A stretch of 7,653 bases of DNA from the NCBI GenBank assembly GCA_035461385.1, contig DATHVI010000134.1, positions 1 to 7,653 on the forward strand, written 5' to 3'. A model generated the notes under the pieces. The model saw only the letters and a program-made list of their open reading frames with translations. It searched no databases and had not been told where the DNA came from. The position numbers and the translations under genes are program-made. The stretch comes from DATHVI01 sp035461385 (lineage in GTDB: Bacteria; Actinomycetota; Thermoleophilia; Solirubrobacterales; 70-9). Positions 1-6,621 of this stretch are shown in pieces (position 1 is the first letter of the stretch; every line of letters begins with the position of its first letter).

Positions 1-2082
1 ACCGGCACGGTCGAGCAGCCGCTCGTCTTCGCCGGCAACGACCTGCCCGGGGTGATGCTCTCGGGCGGCGCCCTGCGCCTGGCAACGCTCTACTCGGTTG
101 CGCCCGGCACGCGAGGCGTCGTCGCGACGGTCGATGATCGCGGGCTCGAAGCCGCGCTCGCGCTCGAGGCGGCGGGGGTGGAGATCGCGGCGGTGGTCGA
201 TCTTCGCCCGGACTCCGGGAATCCGCTCGCGGCGGAGGCACGAAGCCGCGGTATCGAGGTCATCGCCGGCAGCACCGTCGTCGGGGCGCTCGGCCGAAGG
301 CGCGTGCGCGGCGTCGACGTCGCCCCGATCGAGGAGGACGGGCGCACGCGGCGGACGATCCGCTGCGACCTGCTGGTCGTCTCCGGCGGCAGCGCTCCGG
401 CCACCGGGATGGTCGCCCAGACAGGGGGCCGGACCGAATACGATCCCGAGCGGGGTCACTTCGCGCTCGCCGAGCTCCCCGACTCCACGCACGCCGCCGG
501 CGAGCTCACCGGGGCGGGCGCGGCGGAGGCGGCCGAGCTCTCGGGGGCCGTCGCCGGCGCCGAGGCCGCCCATGCGCTCGGGCTCGGGGACGGCGCCTCG
601 CGCGCCCGCGAGGCGGAGGATCGCAACCGACTCGAGGGCCTGGTGGCGCAACCGCCCCGGACTGCGATCCCCCCGCCGCCCGCCGACGGCCGCGGCAAGT
701 GCTTCGTCTGCGTCTGCGAGGACGTGACGACGAAGGACGTTGCCTATGCAGTCGACGAGGGCTACGACTCAATCGAGCTCGCGAAGCGCTACCTGACGGT
801 GACCATGGGCCCGTGCCAGGGCCGGATGTGCCAGCTCCCGGCGGTACGGGCGGTGGCGGAGAAGACAGCGCAGAGCCTGGCCGAGGTCGGAACGACCACC
901 GCCAGGCCGCCGTGGACGCCGGTGCCGATGGGAGCCCTCGCCGGGCGCCCGTTCGAGCCGGCGCAACGCTCGTCGATCCACGGCCGGCATCGGGAGCTCG
1001 GGGCGAACGTGATGTGGGCCGGCAGCTGGCGCCGGCCCTACGACTACGGGAATCCCCAGGACGAGGCGCTCGCCGTCCACGAGACCGCCGGGCTGATCGA
1101 CGTATCGACCCTCGGCAAGCTGATCGTCCGCGGGCCCGACGCCGCCGAGCTCCTCGACCGCCTGTATCCCAACCGCTTCTCGAGCCTGAAGCCGGGACGG
1201 ATCCGCTACGGGGTGATCAACTCCGACGCCGGCCGGATCCTCGACGACGGCACGATCTGCCGCCTCGACGACGAGACGTTCTACGTCACCACGACTTCGG
1301 GCGGCGCGGGAGCGGTGTACGAGTGGTTCACCTGGTGGATGGCTGACTGGGGCTTGCAGGTCCATCTCACCGACGTGACCGAGGCGCTTGGCGCCGTCAA
1401 CCTCGCCGGCCCGCGGGCGCGGGAGATCATGCGCGAGCTCACCGACCTCGACTGCTCGAGCGACGGCTTCCAGTACCTCGACGGCAAGCGGGCGCCGGTT
1501 GCCGGGGCCCCGTCGCTGATCCTGCGGATCGGCTTCGTCGGCGAGGTCGGTTACGAGATCCACTATCCGGCCGCCTACGGAGAGCACGTCTGGGACGCGA
1601 TCCTCGAGGCCGGCGCCGAGCACGGGATCCGGCCGTTCGGCCTCGAGCCGCAGCGAATGCTGCGGCTGCAGAAGCTCCACATCCTCGTCGGCCAGGACAC
1701 CGACGCCGAGTCGACGCCGTTCGGGGCGGCGATGCCCTGGATCGTCAAGCTCGACAAGGACGAGGAGTTCATCGGCAAGTGGGCGCTCGAGCGCGCCCAG
1801 GACCGGCCGCTCGAGACGGCGCTCGTCGGCTTCACCGTCCCCGGCGGCGAGGTGCCGGTCGAGGGAGCGGCGGTCACCGCCGACGGCGGCGGGACCCTCG
1901 GTCAGGTGACGAGCGCGCGCTACTCGCCCCAGCTCGAGCAGGTGATCGGGATGGCCTGGGTCCCCGCGGCGCTGGCCGAGGACGGCGCATCGATCTCGAT
2001 CTCCGACGCCGATCGCAGCCTCGAGGGCATCGTCCAGACGAAGCCGTTCTATGACCCGGAGGGGGAGGTCTTGAGATCGTGA
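1..2082 (+). CDS. soxA: Sarcosine oxidase-type alpha subunit with [2Fe-2S] BFD-like and GcvT domains (5' partial)
   Basis: The reading frame is open from base 1, so the true start lies upstream; the fragment is 693 residues, and alpha subunits are usually near 950-1000. The missing part would hold the N-terminal ferredoxin-like and first nucleotide-binding regions. Visible domains, counting codons from base 1: Rossmann-type FAD/NAD region (about 1-220, with FAGNDLPGVML near the start and LLVVSGGSAP near 125); a BFD-like [2Fe-2S] domain (about 230-290) with C237-x-C239 and C272-x4-C277; and a GcvT aminomethyltransferase domain (about 327-690) with DVSTLGKL at 367 and a later GQDTD segment. In known enzymes alpha binds the dinucleotide and THF and captures the methyl-derived carbon as 5,10-methylene-THF. 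The four cysteines are unusual, because canonical SoxA lacks them. The stop overlaps the next gene's GTG by 4 bases. The family is clear; the substrate (sarcosine, dimethylglycine or another N-methyl amine) is not. Confidence 0.85.
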   Translation, partial: TGTVEQPLVFAGNDLPGVMLSGGALRLATLYSVAPGTRGVVATVDDRGLEAALALEAAGVEIAAVVDLRPDSGNPLAAEARSRGIEVIAGSTVVGALGRRRVRGVDVAPIEEDGRTRRTIRCDLLVVSGGSAPATGMVAQTGGRTEYDPERGHFALAELPDSTHAAGELTGAGAAEAAELSGAVAGAEAAHALGLGDGASRAREAEDRNRLEGLVAQPPRTAIPPPPADGRGKCFVCVCEDVTTKDVAYAVDEGYDSIELAKRYLTVTMGPCQGRMCQLPAVRAVAEKTAQSLAEVGTTTARPPWTPVPMGALAGRPFEPAQRSSIHGRHRELGANVMWAGSWRRPYDYGNPQDEALAVHETAGLIDVSTLGKLIVRGPDAAELLDRLYPNRFSSLKPGRIRYGVINSDAGRILDDGTICRLDDETFYVTTTSGGAGAVYEWFTWWMADWGLQVHLTDVTEALGAVNLAGPRAREIMRELTDLDCSSDGFQYLDGKRAPVAGAPSLILRIGFVGEVGYEIHYPAAYGEHVWDAILEAGAEHGIRPFGLEPQRMLRLQKLHILVGQDTDAESTPFGAAMPWIVKLDKDEEFIGKWALERAQDRPLETALVGFTVPGGEVPVEGAAVTADGGGTLGQVTSARYSPQLEQVIGMAWVPAALAEDGASISISDADRSLEGIVQTKPFYDPEGEVLRS

Positions 2083-2819
2083 GCCTCGAGTTCCTCGAGC
2101 CCGCGGCAGCCGACGCGGTCGCGCGGAGCCCGATGGACCGCGATGCCGCCACGGCCGGGGCGAGCTTCGCCGAGCGCGACGGCTGGCGTGTGGCGACCGG
2201 CTATGGCGCGATCGCTCTCGAGCGCGACGCCTGCCGGACAGCGATCGGCTTTGCCGATGTCTCGCACCTCGGCAAGCTCGAGCTTCAGGCCGGCCGCGAG
2301 GAGGTGGCCGCGATCGCAGCGCAGATCGCCGGGATCGACGACCTCGAGCTCGGCCGCGGCGAGAACGCCGCCGGCGCGTGGTGGTGCCCGCTGACGCTGG
2401 AGCGGGCGCTCGTGATCTGCGAGCCGGCGGCGCGCCCGGAGCTGCGTGAGCGGCTCGAGGGCGCGGCGGCGGACTCGGGCGGGCCCGCGGGCGTCGTCGA
2501 CGTGACGACCGCGTTCGGCGCGCTGGAGCTCGTCGGCCCCCTCGCCCGCGAGACGTTCGCCCGATTCTGCGCGGTCGACCTGCGCCCCGACGTCACCCCG
2601 GTCCGCGGGTTCCGCCCGGGCTCCGTGGCACGGACGCCGGGCATGATCCTGCGCCGGGCGGATGAGCGCTACCTGATGTTGTTCGGGGCGAGCTTCGGCC
2701 ACTACGTCTGGACCGTGGTCGCGGATGCCGCGGAGAGCCTCGGCGGGCGTCCGGTCGGAGTCGACGCCCTCGAGCAGGCCGCCGAGCCCGCCGCCGAGGA
2801 GGTGACGCACCGTGCGTGA
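2079..2819 (+). CDS. soxG: Sarcosine oxidase gamma-like subunit (GcvT-fold)
   Basis: This 246-residue protein looks like the gamma subunit of heteromeric sarcosine oxidase, a GcvT/YgfZ-fold structural partner of alpha. Visible signs are the GcvT-like DVSHLGKLEL (residues 60-69), a DVTTAFGALELVGP segment (141-154), FRPGSVART (178-186) and a C-terminal FGHYVW stretch (206-211). Typical SoxG is around 200 residues, so this one is somewhat long, and its DVSHLGK motif resembles true aminomethyltransferases. The GTG start is supported by GGAGGT at 2064-2069, nine bases upstream, and by the 4-base GTGA overlap with the alpha stop, which implies translational coupling. It overlaps the beta gene by 8 bases. 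The alternative reading is a short GcvT-like folate-binding protein of unknown role; position between alpha and beta favours gamma. Confidence 0.7.
   Translation: MSLEFLEPAAADAVARSPMDRDAATAGASFAERDGWRVATGYGAIALERDACRTAIGFADVSHLGKLELQAGREEVAAIAAQIAGIDDLELGRGENAAGAWWCPLTLERALVICEPAARPELRERLEGAAADSGGPAGVVDVTTAFGALELVGPLARETFARFCAVDLRPDVTPVRGFRPGSVARTPGMILRRADERYLMLFGASFGHYVWTVVADAAESLGGRPVGVDALEQAAEPAAEEVTHRA
2796..2805 (+). promoter_or_regulatory. Strong ribosome binding site for soxB, inside soxG
   Basis: GAGGAGGTGA is a near-perfect Shine-Dalgarno sequence lying inside the end of the gamma gene, six bases before the GTG at 2812. It fixes the soxB start even though the two genes overlap by 8 bases. 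Confidence 0.75.
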
Positions 2820-4029
2820 CCTGTTCCGGCGGCGGCGCATGTGGCGCCGGCGCGGGGAGCTGCGACGCTCCTACGACGCGGTGATCATCGGCGGCGGCTC
2901 GCACGGGCTGGCGACCGCCTACTACCTCGCCCACGAGCACGGGCTTCGAAACGTAGCCGTGCTCGAGAAGAGCTACATCGGCTCGGGAGCGGCGGGAAGG
3001 AACACCACCATCCTGCGCTCGAACTACAAGACCCCCGAGAGCGCGCGCTTCTACGACGCGTCGCTGAAGCTGTACGAGGGCCTCTCGCAGGAGCTCGACT
3101 TCAACCTGCTGTTCTCGCAGGTCGGGCACATCACGCTCGCGCATTCGGACCGGGCGATGTTCGTGATGGCCAACCGCGCCGAGGTCAACCGGTTGGGCGG
3201 GATCGACTCCCGCCTCATCTATCCGGACGAGATCCAGCGGCTTTGCCCACCGATGCAGGTCGACAATCCCAACGCCACCTATCCGATCATGGGGGCGCTC
3301 TACCACCCGCCGGGCGGGATCATCAGGCATGACGCCGTCGTTTGGGGATACGCGCGCGGCGCCGATCGGGGCGGGGTCGAGATTCACCCCCACACCGAGG
3401 TCACGGGCGTCAACAGGGCGAATGGGCGGGTGACCGGCGTCGAGACCAACCGCGGCCCGATCGATACCGACGTCGTCGTCAGCTGCACCGCCGGCTGGAG
3501 CTCGCTGACCTGCGGCATGGCCGGGGTCGATCTCCCGATCAGCACGCACATCCTCCAGGCCTGCGTGACCGAGCCGATGAAGCCCCTCCTCGACATCGTG
3601 ATCGTCTCCTCGCAGATGCACATCTACATCTCGCAGACCGACCGTGGCGAGTTCCTGATCGGAGCGGAGATCGAGCCCTGGACGACCTATCGGATGCAGG
3701 GGACGCTGAACTTCCTCCAAGAGGTGACCCGCCACGCGCTCGAGCTGTTCCCACAGCTGGAGCGGGTGCGGATCCTGCGCAGCTGGGCCGGGCTCTGCGA
3801 CCTGACCCCGGACTACAGCCCGATCCTCGGCGCGACCGAGGTCGAGGGCTTTCACGTCAGCGCAGGCTGGGGAACCTACGGCTTCAAGGCCGCTCCGATC
3901 GTCGGCAAGACCCTCGCCGAGCTGGTCGCGACCGGGCGGACGCCTGAGCTGATCCGTCCGTTCTCGCTCGAGCGGTTCTACGAGGACCGGCTCGTCTCGG
4001 AGCTGGCCGCGGCGGCCGTCAGTCATTGA
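2812..4029 (+). CDS. soxB: Sarcosine oxidase beta subunit, FAD-dependent oxidoreductase
   Basis: This 405-residue protein closely matches the beta subunit of heterotetrameric sarcosine oxidase (DAO family), which oxidises the N-methyl amine at a non-covalent FAD and passes electrons to a covalently bound FMN. Visible signs: the dinucleotide-binding GGGSHGLATAYYL (27-39), RNTTILRSNY (63-72), RHDAV (172-176), YISQTDRGE (272-280), GWGTYGFKAAP (352-362) and a C-terminal FSLERF with AAAVSH ending. H173 sits in the motif and at the residue number reported for the covalent FMN histidine of corynebacterial SoxB. Where canonical sequences, as recalled, read GGGNxARNTT, this one has GSGAAGRNTT. The first 20 residues are arginine-rich, consistent with the variable N-terminal extension of SoxB proteins. 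The GTG start is chosen from the strong Shine-Dalgarno at 2796-2805. It overlaps soxG and probably shares one transcript with soxA and soxG. Confidence 0.9.
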   Translation: MRDLFRRRRMWRRRGELRRSYDAVIIGGGSHGLATAYYLAHEHGLRNVAVLEKSYIGSGAAGRNTTILRSNYKTPESARFYDASLKLYEGLSQELDFNLLFSQVGHITLAHSDRAMFVMANRAEVNRLGGIDSRLIYPDEIQRLCPPMQVDNPNATYPIMGALYHPPGGIIRHDAVVWGYARGADRGGVEIHPHTEVTGVNRANGRVTGVETNRGPIDTDVVVSCTAGWSSLTCGMAGVDLPISTHILQACVTEPMKPLLDIVIVSSQMHIYISQTDRGEFLIGAEIEPWTTYRMQGTLNFLQEVTRHALELFPQLERVRILRSWAGLCDLTPDYSPILGATEVEGFHVSAGWGTYGFKAAPIVGKTLAELVATGRTPELIRPFSLERFYEDRLVSELAAAAVSH

Positions 4030-4107
4030 GGGCGCCTGGATCGTTGAACGGTCTGACTTCAACCGAAAAACCGAGGGCCCGGTAGGGCCGAAGGAGAGGC
4101 AGTAAGC
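4030..4107 (+). promoter_or_regulatory. Intergenic gap with inverted repeats before fhs
   Basis: These 78 bases separate the demethylase genes from the folate genes. They hold a perfect 6-bp inverted repeat, GTTGAA (4043-4048) and TTCAAC (4058-4063), around a 9-base centre, and within it GTC-T-GAC (4051-4057). A second small GC hairpin, GGCCC-GGTA-GGGCC, lies at 4076-4089 just before the fhs Shine-Dalgarno AAGGAGAGG (4091-4099). No T-run follows either hairpin, so an intrinsic terminator is unlikely. The first repeat is a plausible operator for the GntR-family regulator encoded downstream; this is inference. No convincing -35/-10 pair was seen. Confidence 0.4.
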
Positions 4108-5787
4108 ATGACGAGCAGTCTGGAGATCGCCCAAGAAGCGGAGCTGATCCCGATCGAGGACGTCGCCGGGCGGATCGGGCTCTCCCCCGAGGAGGTCGAG
4201 CCGTACGGCCGCTACAAGGCGAAACTCAGCCTCTCGGCGCTCGATCGATTGCAGGACGCGCCGGACGGCAAGCTCGTCTGCGTCGCAGGCGTGACTCCCA
4301 CCCGCGCCGGGGAGGGCAAGACGACGACGGCGGTGTCGCTCACGCAGGGCCTCGGCGCGATCGGCAAGGACCCGCTGCTCTGCCTGCGCGAGCCCTCGCT
4401 CGGGCCGGTGTTCGGGATCAAGGGCGGGGCCGCGGGCGGCGGCCACGCCCAGGTCGTGCCGATGGAGGATCTCAACCTCCACTTCACCGGTGACATCCAT
4501 GCGATCGGCGCCGCGAACAACCTTCTCGGGGCGCTGCTCGACGCGTCGATCCTGCACCAGAACCCGCACAAGATCGACGCCCTGCGGGTGGTCTGGCGCC
4601 GAGCGGTCGACATGAACGACCGAGCGCTCCGCGAGATCACGATCGGGCTCGGGGGCCGCAAGAACGGCTACCCGCGTGAAAGCGGGTTCGACATCACCGC
4701 AGCCTCCGAGGTGATGGCGATCCTCGCCGTGTCGCGTGACCTCCACGACCTGCGCGAGCGGCTCGGACGGATCACCGTCGCCTACTCCTACGACGGTGCG
4801 AAGCCGGTCACGGCCGAGGATCTCGGCGCCGCGGGGGCGATGACGGTGCTGCTCAAGGACGCGATCAAGCCGAACCTGATCCAGACCCTCGAGGGCCAGC
4901 CGTGCCTGATGCACGCCGGCCCGTTCGCGAACATCGCCCACGGCAACTCCTCCCTGATCGCCGACCTGATCGGGCTCAAGGTCGGCGACTACGTCGTCAC
5001 CGAGTCCGGCTTCGGATCGGACATGGGGATGGAGAAGCTCTTCAACATCGTCTGCAGGAGGGGCGGCCTCACTCCGAGCGCGGTCGTGCTGGTGGCGACC
5101 GTGAGGGCGCTCAAGCACCACGGCGGGCTCGCCGACGACCCGCGGGTCGGTCGGCAGCAGTCGATGCAGGCGATCGAGGTCGGCGCCGCCAACCTGCGCC
5201 GGCACCTCCAGATCGTCGACGGCTTCGGCCTGCCGTGCGTGGTCGCGGTCAACCGCAGGCCAGGCGACACCGACGAGGAGGTGGAGCTGGTGAAGAGCCT
5301 CGCGCTCGGAGGCGGAGCGTTCGCCGCCGAGGTCAGCGACGGCTTCGCCCGCGGCGGCACCGGCGCCGCAGAGCTGGCGGAGGCCGTGGTCGGGGCCTGC
5401 GAGCAGCCGACCTCGTTTCGCTTCACCTACGAGGACGACGACGCGATCGTCGACAAGATCCGCAAGGTGGCGAAGAGCGTCTACGGGGCCTCGGACATCT
5501 ACCTCTACCCGGAGGCGGAGGCGAAGCTGAGCCAGTTCCAGCGCGACCAGCTCGGTCACCTGCCGATCTGCATGGCGAAGACGCACCTCTCGCTGTCATC
5601 CGATCCCGAGCTGCTGAACGCGCCGGAGCAGTTCACCCTGCCGGTGCGTGACATCCGCGCCTACACGGGAGCGGGGTGGCTGGTCCCGCTGTGCGGGGAC
5701 ATCCAACAGATGCCCGGGCTTGGCAAGCAGCCGGCGGCGCTCAACGTCGACATCGACGAGGACGGGAGGACGGTGGGGCTGTTCTAG
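4108..5787 (+). CDS. fhs: Formate-tetrahydrofolate ligase (10-formyl-THF synthetase)
   Basis: This enzyme joins formate to THF using ATP to give 10-formyl-THF; it can run in reverse to release formate and make ATP. The length of 559 residues is the normal full length. Visible motifs: the phosphate-binding TPTRAGEGKTTT (63-74), EPSLGPVFGIKGGAAGGG followed by VPMEDLNLHFTGDIHAI, GPFANIAHGNSS, a FGSDMGMEK segment, KHHGGLADDP, and the C-terminal MPGLGKQPAALN ending in VGLF. The sequence varies from well-known homologues in places (HGNSS where HGCNS is common, GDIHAIGAANNLL where GDFHAITSAHNLL is common) but keeps the core. ATG at 4108 follows AAGGAGAGG by 8 bases. Its position after the demethylase genes and before fchA suggests it handles the one-carbon unit released from the amine. 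The TAG stop is in frame with the next gene. Confidence 0.93.
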   Translation: MTSSLEIAQEAELIPIEDVAGRIGLSPEEVEPYGRYKAKLSLSALDRLQDAPDGKLVCVAGVTPTRAGEGKTTTAVSLTQGLGAIGKDPLLCLREPSLGPVFGIKGGAAGGGHAQVVPMEDLNLHFTGDIHAIGAANNLLGALLDASILHQNPHKIDALRVVWRRAVDMNDRALREITIGLGGRKNGYPRESGFDITAASEVMAILAVSRDLHDLRERLGRITVAYSYDGAKPVTAEDLGAAGAMTVLLKDAIKPNLIQTLEGQPCLMHAGPFANIAHGNSSLIADLIGLKVGDYVVTESGFGSDMGMEKLFNIVCRRGGLTPSAVVLVATVRALKHHGGLADDPRVGRQQSMQAIEVGAANLRRHLQIVDGFGLPCVVAVNRRPGDTDEEVELVKSLALGGGAFAAEVSDGFARGGTGAAELAEAVVGACEQPTSFRFTYEDDDAIVDKIRKVAKSVYGASDIYLYPEAEAKLSQFQRDQLGHLPICMAKTHLSLSSDPELLNAPEQFTLPVRDIRAYTGAGWLVPLCGDIQQMPGLGKQPAALNVDIDEDGRTVGLF

Positions 5788-5823
5788 GCGCGCCGGGGCC
5801 GCGGTGGGCGCTTCTGCCACTCG

Positions 5824-6474
5824 ATGAGCGCAGGGTCAGGACAAGGAAGCCGGGGTTCCGGGCCGAAGCGCGATCAGCGGGCTGTCACGGACCTCGCCGA
5901 CCGGTCCCTGAGGGAGGTCGCCGAAGCGGTGGCGGAGCGCTCCCCGGCACCCGGAGGCGGATCCTCGGCGGCGTGGGCAGCCGCGCTGGGCGCGGGGCTC
6001 GTGGAGATGAGCGCCCGGTTCGGGCCGAAGGAGAGCGAAAACGACGCCGCGCGGGATCGGTTGCAGATCGTCGGCGATCGCGCCGCCGAGCTTCGCCGCC
6101 GGCTGCTCGACCTGGCCGAGCGGGACCTCGACTCATACCGGCCGGTGCTCGTGGCTCGCCGCCTGCCGAGCGAGGATCCCGAGCGCCCGAACCGCCTCGA
6201 CGCCGCGCTCGAGCAGGCGAGTGAGGTTCCGCTCGAGCTCGCGCGCCTCGCCGCGGAGGTCGCGACCCTCGGGGGCGAGGTGGCCGAGACCGGGGGCGCC
6301 GACATTCGCGGCGACGCAATCGCTTCGGTGATCCTCGCGGAGGCGGCCGCGCGGGCGGCGACATCGTTGGTCGAGCTCAATCTCGCGAGCCGCCCCGCGG
6401 ACGCCAGCGTTCGCGAAGCGCGCGCTGCCGCCGCGCTCGCAGAGCGAGCCCGGCGCGGGGTGCTTCGAGGGTGA
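5824..6474 (+). CDS. fchA: Cyclodeaminase / methenyl-THF cyclohydrolase family protein
   Basis: This 216-residue protein belongs to the formiminotransferase-cyclodeaminase C-terminal family, whose stand-alone members (FchA) interconvert 5,10-methenyl-THF and 10-formyl-THF. Signs are the signature SPAPGGGSSAAWAAALGAGLV (starting at residue 40), a helical middle with D101 and Y105 in the usual ERDLDSY position, and the conserved RGDAIASVILAEAAARAA segment (162-179) followed by LVELNL. It supplies the step next to fhs, so cyclohydrolase is more likely than formimino-THF cyclodeaminase; no formiminotransferase domain is present. ATG at 5824 is the only ATG or GTG between the in-frame fhs TAG (5785) and the conserved core. 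No clear Shine-Dalgarno precedes it, so it may depend on coupling to fhs 36 bases upstream. The first 20 residues are low-complexity and unlikely to matter for catalysis. Confidence 0.8.
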   Translation: MSAGSGQGSRGSGPKRDQRAVTDLADRSLREVAEAVAERSPAPGGGSSAAWAAALGAGLVEMSARFGPKESENDAARDRLQIVGDRAAELRRRLLDLAERDLDSYRPVLVARRLPSEDPERPNRLDAALEQASEVPLELARLAAEVATLGGEVAETGGADIRGDAIASVILAEAAARAATSLVELNLASRPADASVREARAAAALAERARRGVLRG

Positions 6475-6621
6475 GACGGGCGCGATCGGATCGCGAGCGG
6501 GACTTGCGGGCATGGATATATTGGTTCAACAGGCATGTGCGCGGCGACCACCACACTCGAGTGCGGGGGCGATGAACCGCAAGCCGGCGACGGCCGGGCG
6601 TCGCCCCTGAGGGGAAGTTGA
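6475..6621 (+). promoter_or_regulatory. Intergenic region with palindromes and possible promoter before the GntR gene
   Basis: This is the longest non-coding gap (147 bases). In order it holds a perfect inverted repeat CGCGATCGGATCGCG (6481-6495); a short AT-rich patch with a -10-like TATATT (6517-6522) but no good -35 at the expected spacing; GTTCAAC (6524-6530), the reverse complement of a 7-mer in the gap before fhs; a perfect 10-bp palindrome CACTCGAGTG (6554-6563); a 6-bp stem GGCGAC/GTCGCC (6586-6591 with 6600-6605); and CCCCTGAGGGG (6604-6614), which overlaps the Shine-Dalgarno. The layout suits a regulated, probably self-controlled, promoter for the regulator gene, but this is inferred from pattern alone. 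Confidence 0.4.
6609..6617 (+). promoter_or_regulatory. Ribosome binding site of the GntR gene, within a small palindrome
   Basis: GAGGGGAAG lies four bases before the GTG at 6622 and supports that start. Its GGGG (6611-6614) can pair with CCCC at 6604-6607 across a TGA loop, so the site could be partly hidden in the mRNA. Confidence 0.5.

Noticed and set aside
52..57. GTG-ATG at 52-57 as a true gene start for the alpha subunit
   Set aside because: The frame is open back to base 1, and the residues encoded before it (FAGNDLPG) are part of the conserved alpha-subunit sequence, so the gene begins upstream of the window.
769..1680. Minus-strand open frame of 303 codons opposite the alpha gene
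   Set aside because: Low-complexity translation with no motif, fully opposite a clear GcvT domain; a GC-bias artefact.
4076..4089. GC hairpin GGCCC-GGTA-GGGCC as a terminator between soxB and fhs
   Set aside because: The stem is only 5 bp, no T-run follows, and the fhs ribosome binding site starts right after it.
2593..5586. Very long open frame (997 codons) on the minus strand across soxG, soxB and fhs
   Set aside because: It lies antisense to three well-supported genes, its translation is rich in Arg, Asp and Val repeats typical of reversed high-GC codons, and it shows no recognisable domain.
5787..5794. GGCGCGCC palindrome after the fhs stop
   Set aside because: Eight-base GC-only palindromes are expected by chance at this base composition, and it has no hairpin loop or T-run.
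6512..6610. Small open frame of 32 codons starting at the ATG in the GntR upstream gap
   Set aside because: No convincing Shine-Dalgarno, no recognisable sequence, and its start overlaps the only -10-like patch. A leader peptide cannot be excluded but is not supported.
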